NCBI GenBank assembly: GCA_021234155.1
Contig: JAJEKV010000005.1
Span: forward strand, 4,156,952-4,220,951
Direction of reading: 5' to 3'
Origin: Isoetes taiwanensis
Taxonomy: Eukaryota > Streptophyta > Lycopodiopsida > Isoetales > Isoetaceae
Length of the DNA stretch: 64,000 nucleotides
Of the stretch, positions 1 to 13,042 are shown piece after piece. The notes beneath the pieces were generated by a model. It saw nothing but the letters and a program-made list of their open reading frames with translations. It was not told the origin of the DNA and ran no database searches. The translations under genes and the position numbers were made by a program. Position 1 is the first letter of the stretch. The number at the start of each line of letters is the position of its first letter.

Positions 1-139
1 ATGTGACATTATTAACGGCATCCTGCATCTGATGTTAGATCATACCTTCAGATGTCATAACATGCGAGATCGCCTATGTCCTCTAACGCGACTTTCTGAC
101 ATGTACATACACATTTATTTCATGTGATGATGTATACCA

Positions 140-305
140 GCATGCCGTATCGTAAAGATTTATTATCAAGCACGGTTTTTCCTCGAACTCTTCGCCAGGC
201 TTTTAACCTACGTTAATCAAGCTCGCCGGCCCTTTTCCGCCATCCCATAGGGCCGATTGGTCTCAAAGTGGGACCATAAAAACTATTCTATTCTATTCTA
301 TTCTA
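140..305 (+). repeat. SINE-like element copy 1, (TATTC)n tail
   Basis: The block ends in a TATTC microsatellite at 284-305. The sequence just upstream (GAGACCAAT reading, then a short A run) aligns with the reverse complement of the copies near 2.4 kb and 59.8 kb. It is diverged but colinear, including the shared TTTTTCC and TTTTAA blocks. The 5' border is uncertain. It is a probable non-autonomous retroelement whose 3' end is a short microsatellite. Confidence 0.5.
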
Positions 306-742
306 AAAACTCTTTCCATGCCAATTCATTATACTATCAGACAGGTCAAAAGGACAATTATAAAAGGACCTATTTAATAACACATCCTAAGCTTATCTAT
401 CAACAAACCAATGATAGTATAAAGTCATGCATAGGGTGATGGTAGAATGGAGGTAGAATATGGTTCACACAGTCTCTCATGCACTTTGAAGAAAGTAAAA
501 GTATTGGAATAAAATGACAAAAAATAAAATAAAGCATGAGAAAACAATGGATCATTAGATGGAGAACCAAAGGAGACACACCTCGGCAAACACTGAAAAA
601 TGAAACGTGACCCAGACAATCGTCAACTTTCAAAGTCCTCTAGATGAACTTGGGAATCAACACTTTATTGAATCATTCAAAGGTCTCCAGAATGCTTTGA
701 TATTATGCATTTCAATTAAACTGATCTCGGACATCTCTTTTG
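306..742. other. AT-rich DNA without a recognisable gene
   Basis: Short open frames exist on the minus strand near 400-630, but they are low-complexity, phenylalanine/serine-rich and match no family I know. I see no splice-supported exon. Confidence 0.6.
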
Positions 743-1880
743 CATGGAGTTAACCAAATGGCTATTTTGTACCGTTTTTGCCAAGAAAGATGACTAAAGT
801 AAATGGAAAAATCACTCAAATCTTTTATTGCCCAAGTGGACTTCTAGGTTGAATAGCCAAACCTCCACCTCGAGGCAGCTCCATTAGAACATCAGTTAGC
901 TAAACCTAAGAAAGGGTGGGGTTGGAAAAATCACCAAGTAGGGTTCAAATTGAATAGATTAGCCTAGAGGCCGACACCAATTTTGTAAGAACTTTTAAAA
1001 ATCACCAAGTAGGGTTCAAAGTTTAAATTATTAAAGTATGAAGTCGAAGCATCAAAAGAGATGATCACATTAAAAAAACTATCTACTTTGTTTTTCGAGT
1101 TTTGAAGATTTATGTATGTTTGTCTTAATTTATGTCTTCGTTGCCTATTTGTGTCAAGGAAGTTATAACAATGATTATAAAATTGTCATTTATACTAGAT
1201 TACGTTGATTGCTATCTATTGATTTGCATTGTAATAACAATCTTTATATAATAATGTTATATTGTATTGGATTTGGATAAAGACCACGGAATAAATTACT
1301 AATCGCGTATTTCCTATTAGCCATAATGGCTTTAGATAAACTTGCCTCTGATTAATCCCCAAAACTTTATGTGGTTTAGCTAAACTCTACATATTTTCCC
1401 TCTCATACTTTCTCATCTTTAGCTAAACTAGCTCGGAATTCATCCCAAAAATTTCTGTAGTATGGTCAATGAAAAACATTACACTAAAAATTACTATACT
1501 TTTTTCAATTATTTCTATTTACTTTTAGTCATTTTCTTTATAGAAACATTCTAAAACAATGCCAGTTAGCTAAGTCTAGGCCTCAAATTATTCCATAGAC
1601 GTTAGAAATTAAATTACTAATCATATATTTCTTATAAACTAGAACAATGTAAGCTAGACTATTTCTAAAGTTTCTATGGTTTAACTAAACAATACAAAAG
1701 TTCACTCCCTTACTTTCTAGCATTTAGCTAAAGAGATCACATGTTGATATGGGTGCGAAAAAAGTTAAGCTAAAATTATTATTTTTTTCCCGATTTTGTC
1801 CATTTACTTTAGCCAATATTTTGTGAAAACATGCTAAAACATTGCCAAATAGCTAAATTTAGCCCTTAAATTATTCCATG
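743..1880. repeat. TIR element relic with internal duplications
   Basis: The block begins CATGGAGTTAACC and ends TTATTCCATG, so its ends are short inverted repeats (CATGGA). Motifs reading TTTAGCTAAAC recur through it. Two roughly 290-bp internal units (about 1,285-1,605 and 1,608-1,880) resemble each other; both start near AATTACTAAT and end AATTATTCCAT. A 23-bp direct repeat lies at 927-949 and 998-1,020. The 750-905 segment matches, inverted, the right part of the element at 29.0-29.8 kb. No coding capacity is seen. A MITE-like or rearranged element is inferred. Confidence 0.5.
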
Positions 1881-1984
1881 ATCAAGACCTCATTTGAATG
1901 ACTGAGATCATCTGATTGAATCTAAAGGCCAAGATTTATCACACTACTTTCCACCACTATGATTGGTCATGCTTTTATCTCTTA

Positions 1985-2345
1985 AGGGGAAAGGGAAAAG
2001 GAAAAAAGGAAAAGGAAAACGGATGAGGAAAGGGGGAGACACATGGAAAAGAGGAAAAGAGGGGGAGGGGAATGAGGAAGGAAAAGATGGAAGGAAGGAA
2101 GGACTGGAATGGAAGGAATGGAAGAAAGGAAGGAAAGAGGGTGGAATGGAGGAAGGAAGGAAAAGGAAGGAAGAGTGGAAATGAACATTGGAAAAAGAAA
2201 TGGAAAGAATGGAAAGGGTGGAATGGAATGGACTGGAACGGAAGAAGGAATGAAGGAAGGGGAAGGAGGAAGGAAGGAAGGAAGGAAGGAAATGGAAAGG
2301 AATGGAATGGAAAGGAAATGGAGGGCAAATCTGGAACAAAGAAAA
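1985..2345. repeat. Polypurine (GGAA-rich) tract
   Basis: About 360 bp is almost pure purine on the plus strand, built from GGAAGGAATGGAA-like words. Several long open frames cross it on both strands, but their Lys/Glu/Gly or Pro/Ser/Phe translations simply mirror the repeat. Such tracts can form triplex DNA. Confidence 0.9.
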
Positions 2346-2400
2346 GAAGGAAAAGAAAAACCAGTTTAAATAAGCAAGTTAGAAACTTCAGCTTCGGCCA

Positions 2401-2578
2401 AGAATAGAATATCAGCTTAACGCCCACGAGACCACACAAAGTCATTGACCCATGTACAATGGGCTAGTATAATCATTACTACTAGATTAAAAACCTCTAC
2501 CGAAGGTTTTCAAGGGAAAACTCCTTTATGTGAATGATGATACTGCATGTTTATTTAATGACTACTGAGGGTGGTTTA
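2401..2578 (-). repeat. SINE-like element copy 2
   Basis: The plus strand shows a short GAATA remnant, then TTAACGCCCACGAGACC, then ACAATGGGCTAGTATAATC, and a downstream block ending near GACTACTGAGGG. Every block recurs in the same order in the copy at 59,801-60,005. The microsatellite side is the 3' end, so the element is in minus orientation. Confidence 0.65.
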
Positions 2579-2729
2579 GTCAAACCTATTTTGGCAGTAC
2601 TTAAATGAGAAAAGATTCCATGATTCATACCTAAAACAGTACTTCTAGAAGCCTTAATGATGAACATAATTGAAGCCATTTGGACATAGCTAAGTTCTAA
2701 TTTGGCTACTATAATTTGATTTATGGATA

Positions 2730-2800
2730 AATAGATAGATAGATAGATAGGTTTTTTAACATCCACGGAGACCAAATTGGCCATGGAAGCCCAAAGGTAC
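2730..2800 (-). repeat. SINE-like 3' fragment with (GATA)n tail
   Basis: A GATA microsatellite (2,730-2,750) is followed by a T run, AACATCCACGGAGACCAA and a GGCCATGG block. This is the same 3' end as copies 2 and 4, but with a different microsatellite. The rest of the body is absent or too diverged. Confidence 0.6.
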
Positions 2801-4270
2801 AAAAAACATAATGCTAATGATAATGGTAATTTTGTGCTATTTGAATTATCTAAACATCTAATCCAAGGATTGGAAGGCCATTGTTCTAAAATGATTGTTG
2901 CATCTCCTCTGTACACCACCCATTTCTTTTAAAGGCGGGTTGCCCTCACCTTGTGAAGGTCCTTCTAACGGTTACACAATTGAAGAGGGAAGAGGTCCTT
3001 CTATACTGAGAAATTAGTACCCCTGAGATGATTGCCACGCTGAAGAACATGGTGGCAGCTAAGAGCACCTTGAAACCTAACCAAAAGATATTGAGGATGA
3101 TCATGTCTTGCCGCTTCCACCGGAGTAGCAAAGACAACCTTCAGCAACCTTCACATGCATGACTTGGTAGTAACAGACACTTAGGCAGCTTGCTCCTATT
3201 CGCTAGCTTGGCATTGCAGCTTTTGGTCTACTAGGGAATGTGGAGATGTCTGTACTTCCCCCTCAACATATTCCCTTTTTCATGTTTGCACTCACTCCTC
3301 CACACAGGATTTCTGTTGTAGCGGTAATACTGACTCTATTGTTGTACTGGAGCAGCATTTGTTCCTATATATAGGCCATCAGTGTCGGAGACCAAGGCTT
3401 TTATTAACAGTAACAATTGTGCCCATTTCACAATACACACGATCATACATGTGGCTATCATCCCTCCCTCAAAATGAATAGTTTATACATGATCATGAAC
3501 GCTAGACGGAAAACATTGAACTTGGAGGTCTAGAGCACTTTGGAGATCCTCCCAATCTTGGAAGGTAAATGTGTCAGACCTAATCTGGCTGTTGAGGACT
3601 TAGTTGTAGACCATCCTCTCTAAGTTGTCCTTACCTTCCATTTATATCAACTATAGATTACACATAGAAATAATTTGGTTGAATTGGGGGCTAGGGAGAT
3701 GCAACTTTATCTAAAAGGTATGACCATAGGTGGGGAAAGCATCTACGTCTATATCTTAAAGCATGAAATTATGCCGTTCTAACAAAAATTAATATTGAAT
3801 CCATGCAAAGAAAACATGTATGCATGTGAGGATGACAAAAATAATGCACGTCTTCATAGTTTTTTGTAGGACCAAATAACGTGGCGTGGTTGCTAGTAAG
3901 GGGCTTTCATATTGTCGAGCTGGAGGTTGATAGGGGTTTTGAGGATTGGATATTTTTTAGATATGACTTATATGTATTTAATGCAAGCTTGTGGCTTTGC
4001 AAAAGTAGACAATGACGGAGTTATAGTTGCTACAATGCGTGCTTGAGAGATATTATGGACCATATCTGATACATGATAGGTGATATTCCAATGCGTTGAT
4101 TACAATGCCCCAGTTTGTTTTATTGTGCATCCATTGATTCAACAACGTTGGAAATTGGCTAGAGTCTTCATAATTGCCAGCTTGGTATGACTCAAGCTAT
4201 TTGTCAATATGGGAGGCTTTCTAGCTAAAGTTTTTGTTGGGACGATCAAATAGAGCTCTTTGCCAAAAAG
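2801..4270. other. No gene recognised
   Basis: The region is AT-rich. A short plus-strand reading frame around 3,018-3,140 has a lysine/asparagine-rich, exon-like composition, but no family could be named. The last few hundred bases may be the diverged upstream part of the LINE fragment that follows. Confidence 0.5.
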
Positions 4271-4620
4271 TTGCTAATTCTCTACAACCTAATCTACCAC
4301 AACCAAAAGATATGTTGGTGTGGGTTTGTCACCAGAATGTTAAGGATTGCAGAGATGCTTGTTGATGTTGACATTCTTTTTCCTTCTAATAAGTGGCAAA
4401 TTCAATCCCTTCATCCTCAATGGAAACAAATGTGGACTTGGCCATGGGATAAGCTACTTCATCCAAAATGATAGTACTTTAGTAGCACATTCTTCACATA
4501 CGTCTCTACTTAATGTGCTTGTCCATATAATTGACTCTAGAGTGTCAACTATGTATCCATTGCAAACGGGAAACTAAGACCATTGGGCATTGTTTCTTCA
4601 TGTGTAGCTATCTTAGACAT
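4271..4620 (+). pseudogene. LINE reverse-transcriptase C-terminal fragment (zf-RVT region)
   Basis: Two overlapping frames translate to pieces that align with the LINE at 61.3-62.1 kb. Shared are a VWVCHQ/VWGCHQ block, PSNKWQIQ versus PSNRWHLQ, PQWKQMWTW versus PQWKSVWIW, and DKLLHP versus DTLLHP. In plant L1-type elements this stretch lies between the polymerase domain and the terminal zinc-binding motif. A second frame continues with a weak match to the His/Cys block (DHWALFLHV). Frames change at least twice and stops interrupt it, so it is dead. It sits on the strand opposite to the 61-kb copy. Confidence 0.65.
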
Positions 4621-5030
4621 GTGCCCGCAAGTGTCGTATCTCCGGCGATCACCGCAAAGCCCAAAGAAACTTCGTGTTACTAGTACCTATTAAATTATAA
4701 AAAGCTGCTTTCCAAGATTAGCCTAGTTTGTTTCGAATCATTAGGATAAAAAGAAGAAGATCGGTGATCGCTAAAGCCGCCTATATGTGGCGATGATCTT
4801 TGTTCTACAACGCGGGTTTTCTCAAGGTAAGATTAAGTTAAGGCTTCACCATTGTTCTTCACTTGCCCATCATAAGAAGTGCTTCATCTTTGAGGTGTAT
4901 TCCGACGTATTTACGTGATGTTATAAGAGCTTCTAATTTCAATCTTTGATATCCTTTCAGACTTTATTCCCATGTGCATCTTTACTTATATCATGGCTTC
5001 GTTAAATAAAGCTCTATCATTCCTGCCAGG

Positions 5031-5119
5031 AAATAAATATTGCAATTTGTTCATGTAAATATATCATATGCCCTTCAACAAAATAAATATTGCAATTTGT
5101 TCATGTAAATATATCATAT
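5031..5119. repeat. Direct repeat, 39 bp twice
   Basis: Positions 5,031-5,069 and 5,081-5,119 are identical (start AAATAAATATTGC, end ATATATCATAT). They are separated by 11 bp, which suggests a recent local duplication. Confidence 0.9.
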
Positions 5120-5594
5120 CACAATTTGCACCTCTATTTTTTTCTTCTTGTGTGAATGTTGTACATAGCATAGCCAAAAAGCATACTTTAAGATAGATAT
5201 ATATTCCTAAAGGATAAAGTAGTTAAGAATAGTTGTTGTTATCCTGGTCTTCTACATCTTTTAGACCGAAAGGAACAAGAGAAACTATTAACACACTTGC
5301 TTCTTTGTCCTTTGTGAAAGGTTGGGGTTGTGAAATTGCTACAATTTCAACGAGGAATAGTAACTACTTTTTGCCAAGAGCTAGTGGCTTACAAGGCTAT
5401 CATGCCTTATGGACACAAAATTATCTATATATGAAGCTTCTAAAGTACGAGAAATACTTTCGAATGAGCTTAAGGGATCTATAGGATCTAATTATTCAAA
5501 AGGAAGGCCTTACCTTGGCAAGAATGATCTTGGTTTTCAATGTTATCTTTGAACACCATGCATCCATGCATTTTTAATCTTGGTTGCCCTTAAA

Positions 5595-5616
5595 GGGTAA
5601 AAGCATGTTAGGGTAT
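5595..5616. repeat. Possible orphan transposon end
   Basis: The sequence matches 19 of 22 bases of the terminal inverted repeat that bounds the 50.4-59.7 kb element; the first 13 bases (GGGTAAAAGCATG) are identical. No matching second end or gene was found nearby, so it could be a solo end, a deleted copy or chance. Confidence 0.35.
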
Positions 5617-6440
5617 GCAAAAAGTTTGCAATCGATTACGGAGACGACATGTTCTTCGCCATCAACCATGCATCCAAACTCATCTCCTCAGAATCTCATA
5701 CAACCCCATAAGTCCGACCTCCAAATAGAATATTTGGCAACATATATCAAAAGTACACCCTCCAACCCTAGGGTTTGCCCTTCTGCCAATCCAAAAATTT
5801 CTCAACGAAATGACTGCTAAATAGCTGAGTTAGCTAAATGACTGCTAAATAGCTAGTCATGTGTTGTATTGTTCACACATTTAAAACAAATTGAATTTAG
5901 AATGCGGAGATAAGTGATTTTGTTATAGAACCCTTACTATATTTGGAACAATTGTGCAAATAAAACCATTTATGGAGACACCAAGGAGTCCTATATAATA
6001 TTGAACCTGACAGGGTAGTGCTCCTTGCCCCTCCTTGGTGCAAAGGCTTTTTGCTAAATGCAAATAAGATTTTCACACCTATGTGTGAGAGTGGTGTCAT
6101 AATTACATGATTTTAACTAACTGTGTAATTGTGTAATTTTATAGTAGCTTCCTTTACATAAGTTGCGTACCCTTAAGCATCATTTCTTTGGCCCTTGTCA
6201 TTAAGTATATGTTTTATATATTTTTTATAAAAGATTAACGGGTTCAACATCACTTTAGGCATACGCCCATGCATGTACATTGATGAACAACTATAGATAA
6301 TTGTTTAAATAATCATAATTGAAGTAAATCTGTGTATATAGCATGGGATTGTTATTCAAATACTCCAATGGCGGTAACGTTTTATAAACTTAATCATGTC
6401 GAACATAAACCATTGCATTAAAAATGATCTAATCAGATAT

Positions 6441-6557
6441 GTCATATCTTTCGCACGTGGAAATGATTGAAATAATTAAATTTGTGTATTACAAATGAGA
6501 CATATCTTTCGCACGTGGAAATGATTGAAATAAATAAATTTGTGTATTACAAATGAG
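6441..6557. repeat. Tandem duplication, 58-bp period
   Basis: Two nearly identical units carry CATATCTTTCGCACGTGG and end GTGTATTACAAATGAG. They differ at only a few positions. Confidence 0.9.
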
Positions 6558-7260
6558 GTGACAAGTTATTTTTTTTGTTGTAGAACCTTGTTGTAGCTTA
6601 CATAATTTACTTGAAACTATTGCAAGGCAAACCTTTTGACACATTTTTTCAAGACAACAAAGAATATATATATTTTCAACTCAAAATTGAGATGTCACAC
6701 TGTCGATGCTTTAGGTATATCTTGCAAGTCGCAACTATTATTTGCAACTTCCAAAAAATACCCAAAGCAATGACAGGATGGAGAAGGATTTGTCTCATAT
6801 CAAGAGGTTTGCCCCCTATCTTGAGACAAACTGAGAGAGTGCCCTAGACAATGTTTGCCATATCATCAGTAGCACATTTCTATAATATAACTTGAAATCC
6901 ATGGCTTCAATTTGGATGAAGTCTGTCACATTGGAAATTTCTCTCTTGCATATTTCTGGAGGTATAGCATTTGGATATGTTTGATAGGGCTATACATACC
7001 CAAAAAAAGGAGGAGGGGGGTTCAGAAGTGGTTATTACAATTTTTTTGGTCGGCAACATCTGTTTTAAAATAGGTTGAGATTTGAGACAGAATTTTCGAT
7101 AAATATTGATTAAAAATCTCCCTCTAAGATCGCTCTAATGCTTAACATATTTGATTAGGATTTCAAGGTTGCAATGACAAATTTATAGATGGGTTTGCTA
7201 GGATTTTGATTTTGTTACCTCTATTTGAGGAAATAGCAATAAAGAAAGAAAGAAAGAAGA

Positions 7261-9360
7261 ATGAATGATTTTTATCATCCACTGGTACTCAATCTACCAT
7301 GGGACCTAATGAAGGAGTGCAAAGAAACTGCTTACCGCCCGTTCAAAACCCCCAAGGATTTTTTGAGGGAAAAATCGTGGCGCACAAGAATGTCATTAAG
7401 CTGCATTGCATACATCATCATGAAATATATGTATATATGCATGTTGGCGGTAAAAGCCTATGCGATGAGCACTGATTCGCGAGATATTCATGACCTTCCT
7501 CGGCGGTAAGGATCCCAAAGATTCGCATTTTGAAGCCGCGGCTCTCAATGTCACATGCCAGCCGTGCCCCATCAACATTGATAGCATCCCATTTGGATCA
7601 TGTTGGGCGCCTTTGAGTGGTAAGGAGATTCATCCTCAATTACTCCCCATTTGGCAAAGATTAATAAAAGTTCCATTTCAAGCGCGGCTCACCAATCCAT
7701 CCGCCCATCTCACCAAGATAGGCCCCTCGTGGCAAATGGAGGCAATGACTCATACTTTCACAGGCAAAATGGCACGAGGTAGCATTGTGGGCCCCGCTCC
7801 AATATGGAATTTATGTGGCATTGCTAGTGCGGGATGCCTAATCCTTCATGGGCAACAACATCCCGTAGCACGTTGAGAAGCAAGCCGCCAAGATATTGGC
7901 TCAACCTATGGCGATTCAGCCAGGTGCACATGTATGCACTGCGGTTCGCGACGTTTCCATCTCTTCTCCTCCGCCAGCTCCTTCGAGGCCGCCGTCTCAT
8001 TGACATGATATAAGCTAAAGTTAGGAGATGAGCATTGTCCATATTGGACTATTCCAAAATAGACAATGTGGCGACAAGGGTCGCCTCCTCGATGAGGCAA
8101 GGCAAGAAACCCGCTCCTCAAGTAGGGGACTGTGGACCTACCCTAGTGCTTGTATCAATAAGACTTTTGCACTTGCTCCAAGTCATTCCGAATAGCGAGG
8201 GACACTATTGGGCCCCATACTTCTACGTATAAAGGATAGAGCTCCACTAAGACCTTGAGCAGTGTCTTGTGATGGGCCCAATCATAGAAGCTCGCTCTAT
8301 GACTATTATTCTGCATTGCATATAGTGCCTTCCAACCTCTTGTCACTTTCGTAGCCGTATGGATGTTTTCAGTGCATAATAGGAAGAAATTCCACTCTCA
8401 AATATTTGTATGTGGGTCCCACTTCCATAATGCATACCGATGGCGAAGGAGGATCACTCAGCTGGCGTGAGATGATATGAGGGCGCCTTAGACTTGGCGG
8501 GTTGGCCAGCGCATATCGATTCGCTTGGCGAGAATTTCCTCCACAAGTGCTCTTGCGGGATGATGGCACTGTATGCGATCCATTTGCAAATTACGAGTCA
8601 AAGATACCACATAGCCGTAGCGCCTACCATGCACATGACACGGTGTCATCACGATGTCCATTGGCCAAGCTCATACGCGGGGCGGGCTGCAATACATCAA
8701 TGGATCAGGATCAAATCTCATAGGTTGTTCTACCCCGGTCGCGTGCATTGAAGTCTCTAAGAATTATGACCTTTGCCCAGCTGCTTATCTTGATGTGTAT
8801 TTATCATATAGATCAACATAGGGTCGAGTCTATCCGCATCCAAGTGGGTGTGATAGATATTTGCTCTGCATGTAAGGAAGTAGCGGTAAGAGAGGAGTAC
8901 ACTCTTGTGATTTTGCACAATACACCCACAATTATCGGGTGTGCCTATCCATCTTGTATAGAAATTGACTGTGCAAGGCCGTTCGGTGTGCTGGGACCCC
9001 CCTTCCCCCTCCCTCCCAGGCCTTGCTTTCCTATGCAATTATTGAAGATTAGTAGCGGCATCTTTTGGCAAATGGTATCTTGTGTCCTACATGCTGTATT
9101 ACATACTTCTTTACAAAGATAAATGAATTGAAAAGAACACATCAGCGGCAAGTTTCTTGGTAAAAGACTTTTACAAATTTAAACACATGTATAAAGATTC
9201 AATCAAATGCACCAAACACTAACACCTATGTTGAGGTTGAACGCTCGTTGGAATGCATGCAACCTATCAACAAAAAGAAACATTCAAAGAAAAATCGACA
9301 ACAAAGAAATTATCAAACGTGAGCTTACAATTGTGGACCAAAGGTGAATCAACATCACGA
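7261..9360. other. GC-richer mosaic without a recognised gene
   Basis: The longest frame runs plus-strand 7,490-7,876 (128 codons); other frames lie at 8,494-8,751 and 8,748-9,122. None shows a domain, a splice-supported structure or similarity to other parts of the window that I could see. Antisense frames of similar length overlap, which argues against real coding. Decayed retroelement non-coding DNA is a guess. Confidence 0.4.
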
Positions 9361-9365
9361 CCTTA

Positions 9366-9373
<8 letters not shown>

Positions 9374-9401
<28 letters not shown>
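9374..9401. repeat. (GA)n microsatellite
   Basis: This is a perfect GA dinucleotide run preceded by an A tract. Confidence 0.95.
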
Positions 9402-11459
9402 CAATTCAGCATTTGAACTAGTAAACCTAAGACCGGACATACTGCCTCCGATCAATCCCTTGAGAATGTGTATACTACTACGATATAAGCATTTACGGCA
9501 TAGTATCCTTTACCTATATTTCCTTCTGATGTTAATAGGGCAAGGGCCAAAAGGTACATTGGGATTTTCAGCTTTTCGTTGATTACCCATTGTGCCTCTT
9601 ACACTCCGAGGTGCATGTTGCTCAGCCAAACTCGAATCCATGATCCTCTCAAGTGCAGTGGAAGTGCTTTTTAATTGATCATTGTCTAGAGGGAGAGAAT
9701 TTTTTTAGCAAAAGCGAGCAAAGGGGCCAGAATAGTAGCGAATGATGGTCCTATACCGTGGTCGAGACCCGTTAGGCCTTGATAGCCATTGAGGATATCT
9801 GAAACTAGCGATATTTATCAATGAAGTGCATCGGTAAGCTACCACCTTGATGCCAAGCCATGAAGCGGCGTGAGGAGCAACGTGTCTTGGGACTGAGGGT
9901 TTAGCATGTGGCGGAACCAGGCCTATCACCTACCGAAGTCACGGATCATAATTATCTGGCTTTGACGACCCTAGTTAGCGAGGAGGGTTTTGGGGAATGC
10001 AGCGAGCTCCAAATATGGCATAACAGGCCACATGTGTGGCGATAGAGCTTACACTACGACTTTGGAGCCACATAACTTTTCAACCCTAGATTTTTTTTAG
10101 GGCAATTTTGACAATAGCATATCGATTAGGTATCAATGATACCTTCATTAGAAGGAAATTTGGGAATCTCATTTCATCCCCAAGGAATCCTCCAATGGAA
10201 TGGCTATCCTCTATTAACTACAATTAATCTGACTTAACAAGCACCATTCTTTGTTGTTTTTCCCCCATAACTTTTGATCCACTTGTCAAAATGTTGCGGC
10301 GTTGTTGCATTAGATCTTGAATGAAAAGATCTTTCCAGCTGATATATGGTTATATGATGTATTTCAATATGGTCATATCGTTAACCTTAAAAATATGATT
10401 GCTGCTTATTTCTTATATATATTTATATAGTAAAAAGATGTATGAATGGAGTTTATCACTAGATAGATCTTGTGAAGACGAATCCATTACTTTCTAAAAA
10501 AAATTTGGAATTGGAGTTAGGATCAAAGTTATGATGAAAAAATAATACTACCGAAGTTAGTTGTTTGCATTAATTCTGAGGGCTGCCACATATCTTGGAA
10601 TGAGATATCTGGAGCTCTTCTCTTATTGGGCGGTTTAAAAAAGGTGACATGGCATTTTAAGCATCCCTTAATGGGACCAAAATGCTTGATCTCATTTTTT
10701 CCTCTAATACAGGTTGAACCAATTAGACCAATTTTTGACAATTCAACGTGTTCATGCCTCTTAAGTGGGCGAAACATGGCAGCCCTAGTGCCCTACCCAA
10801 GATATTTTTTGAGGGGAGGGCACTGGTTAGCTTGTAGATCCTCTTTCGTAATAAATACTTCCTTGAAATTATTGTTAAATTTTGCACATTTGCAGTCAAT
10901 GTCTCAATGCATGCATGTGGAGTATTTTTTGGCGGGGCAAAATAGGGGATGCTACGATGGAAGCATCGGATAAACATCGCATCGACTTCATATCTTAAGT
11001 CACGAGCACAAACTCTCAACACTAAAGCTTGGCATTATTTCTTAACAATAAGCTTCTATTTTTGCATTGTGGCAGTGTTGGGAAGATCTGAGCAAATCTC
11101 TACCGAGAGGGTTAAGCATTCACATGTTTCTAAGCACTTGAAACCACGTACCGCCAAATATTCGTAAGCAAATATTAAGTATTTGGAAAAGATGCACGCT
11201 CACGCTTGTAAAATGCAATCATTTACCATAGTTAAAAAACTCCAAAATGATGAGAAAGAGCTACACCTCTTGCTTTGAAGGTAAATCAAATGACTATGTT
11301 TGCTTCACATTTCTGCCACATTTCACGGAAGCACATGGCTTGAATAACATGGCCCGAGACCCTATGCTCTTTGTTTGCACAGTGGGGATGGCTTCATCCG
11401 TCAGTACTTGATGTATGCCTGCGAAGAAAAGAGAGAAAGAACCTACAAACCTCAGCATT
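9402..11459. other. No gene recognised
   Basis: Open frames near 9,705-9,929 (minus) and 10,626-11,022 (both strands) overlap antisense to each other and carry no recognisable motif. Base composition alternates between AT-rich and moderate GC, as in layered repeat insertions. Confidence 0.45.
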
Positions 11460-11690
11460 GCGGCTCCTACGCCCGCGGCCGTGCTCGAAAAAATATCTGA
11501 AATTTTTTTATTGCGTAATTCAACAAGTCTTTAACATTTGATATTTTTTATTTTCAATTCCGGCGGGAAAAGAATTTCTATATAGCGGAGCCGCTAGCCT
11601 GGCGGTGCACTCGCAGCTTCACGCTCGTCGCTGCACACCGGCTGGCGGAGCCGCCGAATTACCAGCGGAATCTCGCGGCCGGGAAAATTA
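11460..11690. repeat. GC-rich island with inverted repeats
   Basis: Two GC-rich patches flank an AT-rich core. Short complementary words face each other: GCGGCTCC against GGAGCCGC, and CGGTGCA against TGCACACCG around 11,603-11,640. The island is sharply richer in GC than its flanks. It could be a small hairpin-forming mobile element or a retroelement remnant; I cannot name one. Confidence 0.4.
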
Positions 11691-12089
11691 TCTAATATGA
11701 AATGCGGGCAAGCTAAGGGCATGGTCACATGAAGATATCACTTGGCCCGATTCCTTCATGCGACATCGCGCTCGCATGAATGTCAGTACACGAGCTCTAC
11801 ATGCGTTCTTCTTCTTCTAAGAACTCGGCGTTACTTATTTGTTCTCCGGATCTACCGTGTTGGATCCAAAGGATTCATGTTGAGCATGAATCCTTTCAAC
11901 TACAATAGAAATCGGTGGAAGATAAGAGCGTCAACATGGATTCTTTGTATGTTGCATAGCGGCATGTGACCTTTTGTGTGACCCTTTGTTTTGGTTTTGA
12001 CATCTAATGATCGATATGCGGGTCATGTGACCCGCCTAAAAAATCGCTCACACCTCTCCCCGATTGGGGTTATTAAATAAATTAGTGGA

Positions 12090-12400
12090 AACCCAGCAGG
12101 GGGTTCTATATGGAAACCCTTCGGATTTCCATATGAAATTGAAGGGTTTCAACGTTTTTTGGGTGAAGTATACCGTCAAGATGCTGACTAGAATTAAATT
12201 TAGCGTCTATTTTTTGAAGAAGCTTTGGATTTTTCTTGGCCGATTTTTCCTTCGAAATTGGCGATTGAAGATTCAAAGGAAGGGTTTCGGTTGTAAGGAT
12301 TCAAGGAAGTGTTTCGAGTGGCGATTTCCAGGAAAAAGGATTCGCAGGCGTTTGATTAATTCAAAATTCCGCAGGCGTTTGATGAATTCAAAATCCACAA
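12090..12400. repeat. GGAAACC/GGGTTTC-rich repeat cluster 1
   Basis: Words such as GGAAACCC, GAAGGGTTTC and GGAAGTGTTTCG recur in both orientations. At the end, a roughly 27-bp unit starting CGCAGGCGTTTGAT is repeated directly (about 12,341-12,393). The open frame at 12,064-12,405 is a by-product of this repeat structure. A larger cluster of the same words lies at 17.3-17.9 kb. Confidence 0.6.
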
Positions 12401-13042
12401 TTTAGTAGCATCAATCCACTCGTTGGCTTGAAAGGTAGAGAAATTTTCTACTTCCTGCAGTTTAATCACAAAGATCTTCTGATCTTACTTGATGATTCCA
12501 CGTAATTATCTAAAAGGTATTTGGGTCTAATACGTATGCTTCGGGAATCATTGAAACCGTATAAGCTTATCGGCAAAAACAGCGTGGGAGCTTAGTCCAA
12601 CTCTTGAGAGCCAACAAATGCGTCACGGTTGCGGGGCGGCTTCAAAGCCGAGAAATTAAACAAATGGTAAATTTTTCTTACTGTTTTAGGGTTCTTGAGC
12701 TTAACGTCGGCCGCGGAACCCTCAAATTTGGTGGATCTGCGGTAGTTGGGTATGTATTAAAGCAAGGAAGAAAATTGTGAGTATGGGATTTGTTGGGGTG
12801 TGGATTAATACCAATTCATCAATCCGATTCTTGTGGCAGTGCATTTATGGCAATCTTTGGATCATAGTATAAAAGGTGAGATCGGATCAAATGAAGCGGC
12901 TACCGCAGACGGTCGAGAGAAAAAAGTTTATTAACTCAGTTTTTTAATTGGCAAGTGCCGGTTCTTTACGTGCATCATATGCCGGATTTGCTATCACATT
13001 AATCAAGAGCTTATTTCCCATTTTTCCAGTCGAAGAGCCAAC

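Larger units (their letters stand above)
4621..7260. other. AT-rich spacer with small tandem duplications
   Basis: No coding region could be supported. The notable contents are two short tandem duplications and a TIR-like 22-mer, listed separately, plus an AAAG microsatellite at about 7,241-7,259. Confidence 0.55.

Noticed and set aside
1944-2445. Long overlapping open frames on both strands
   Set aside because: They translate the GGAA polypurine repeat into Lys/Glu/Gly or Pro/Ser/Phe strings, with no gene-like composition.
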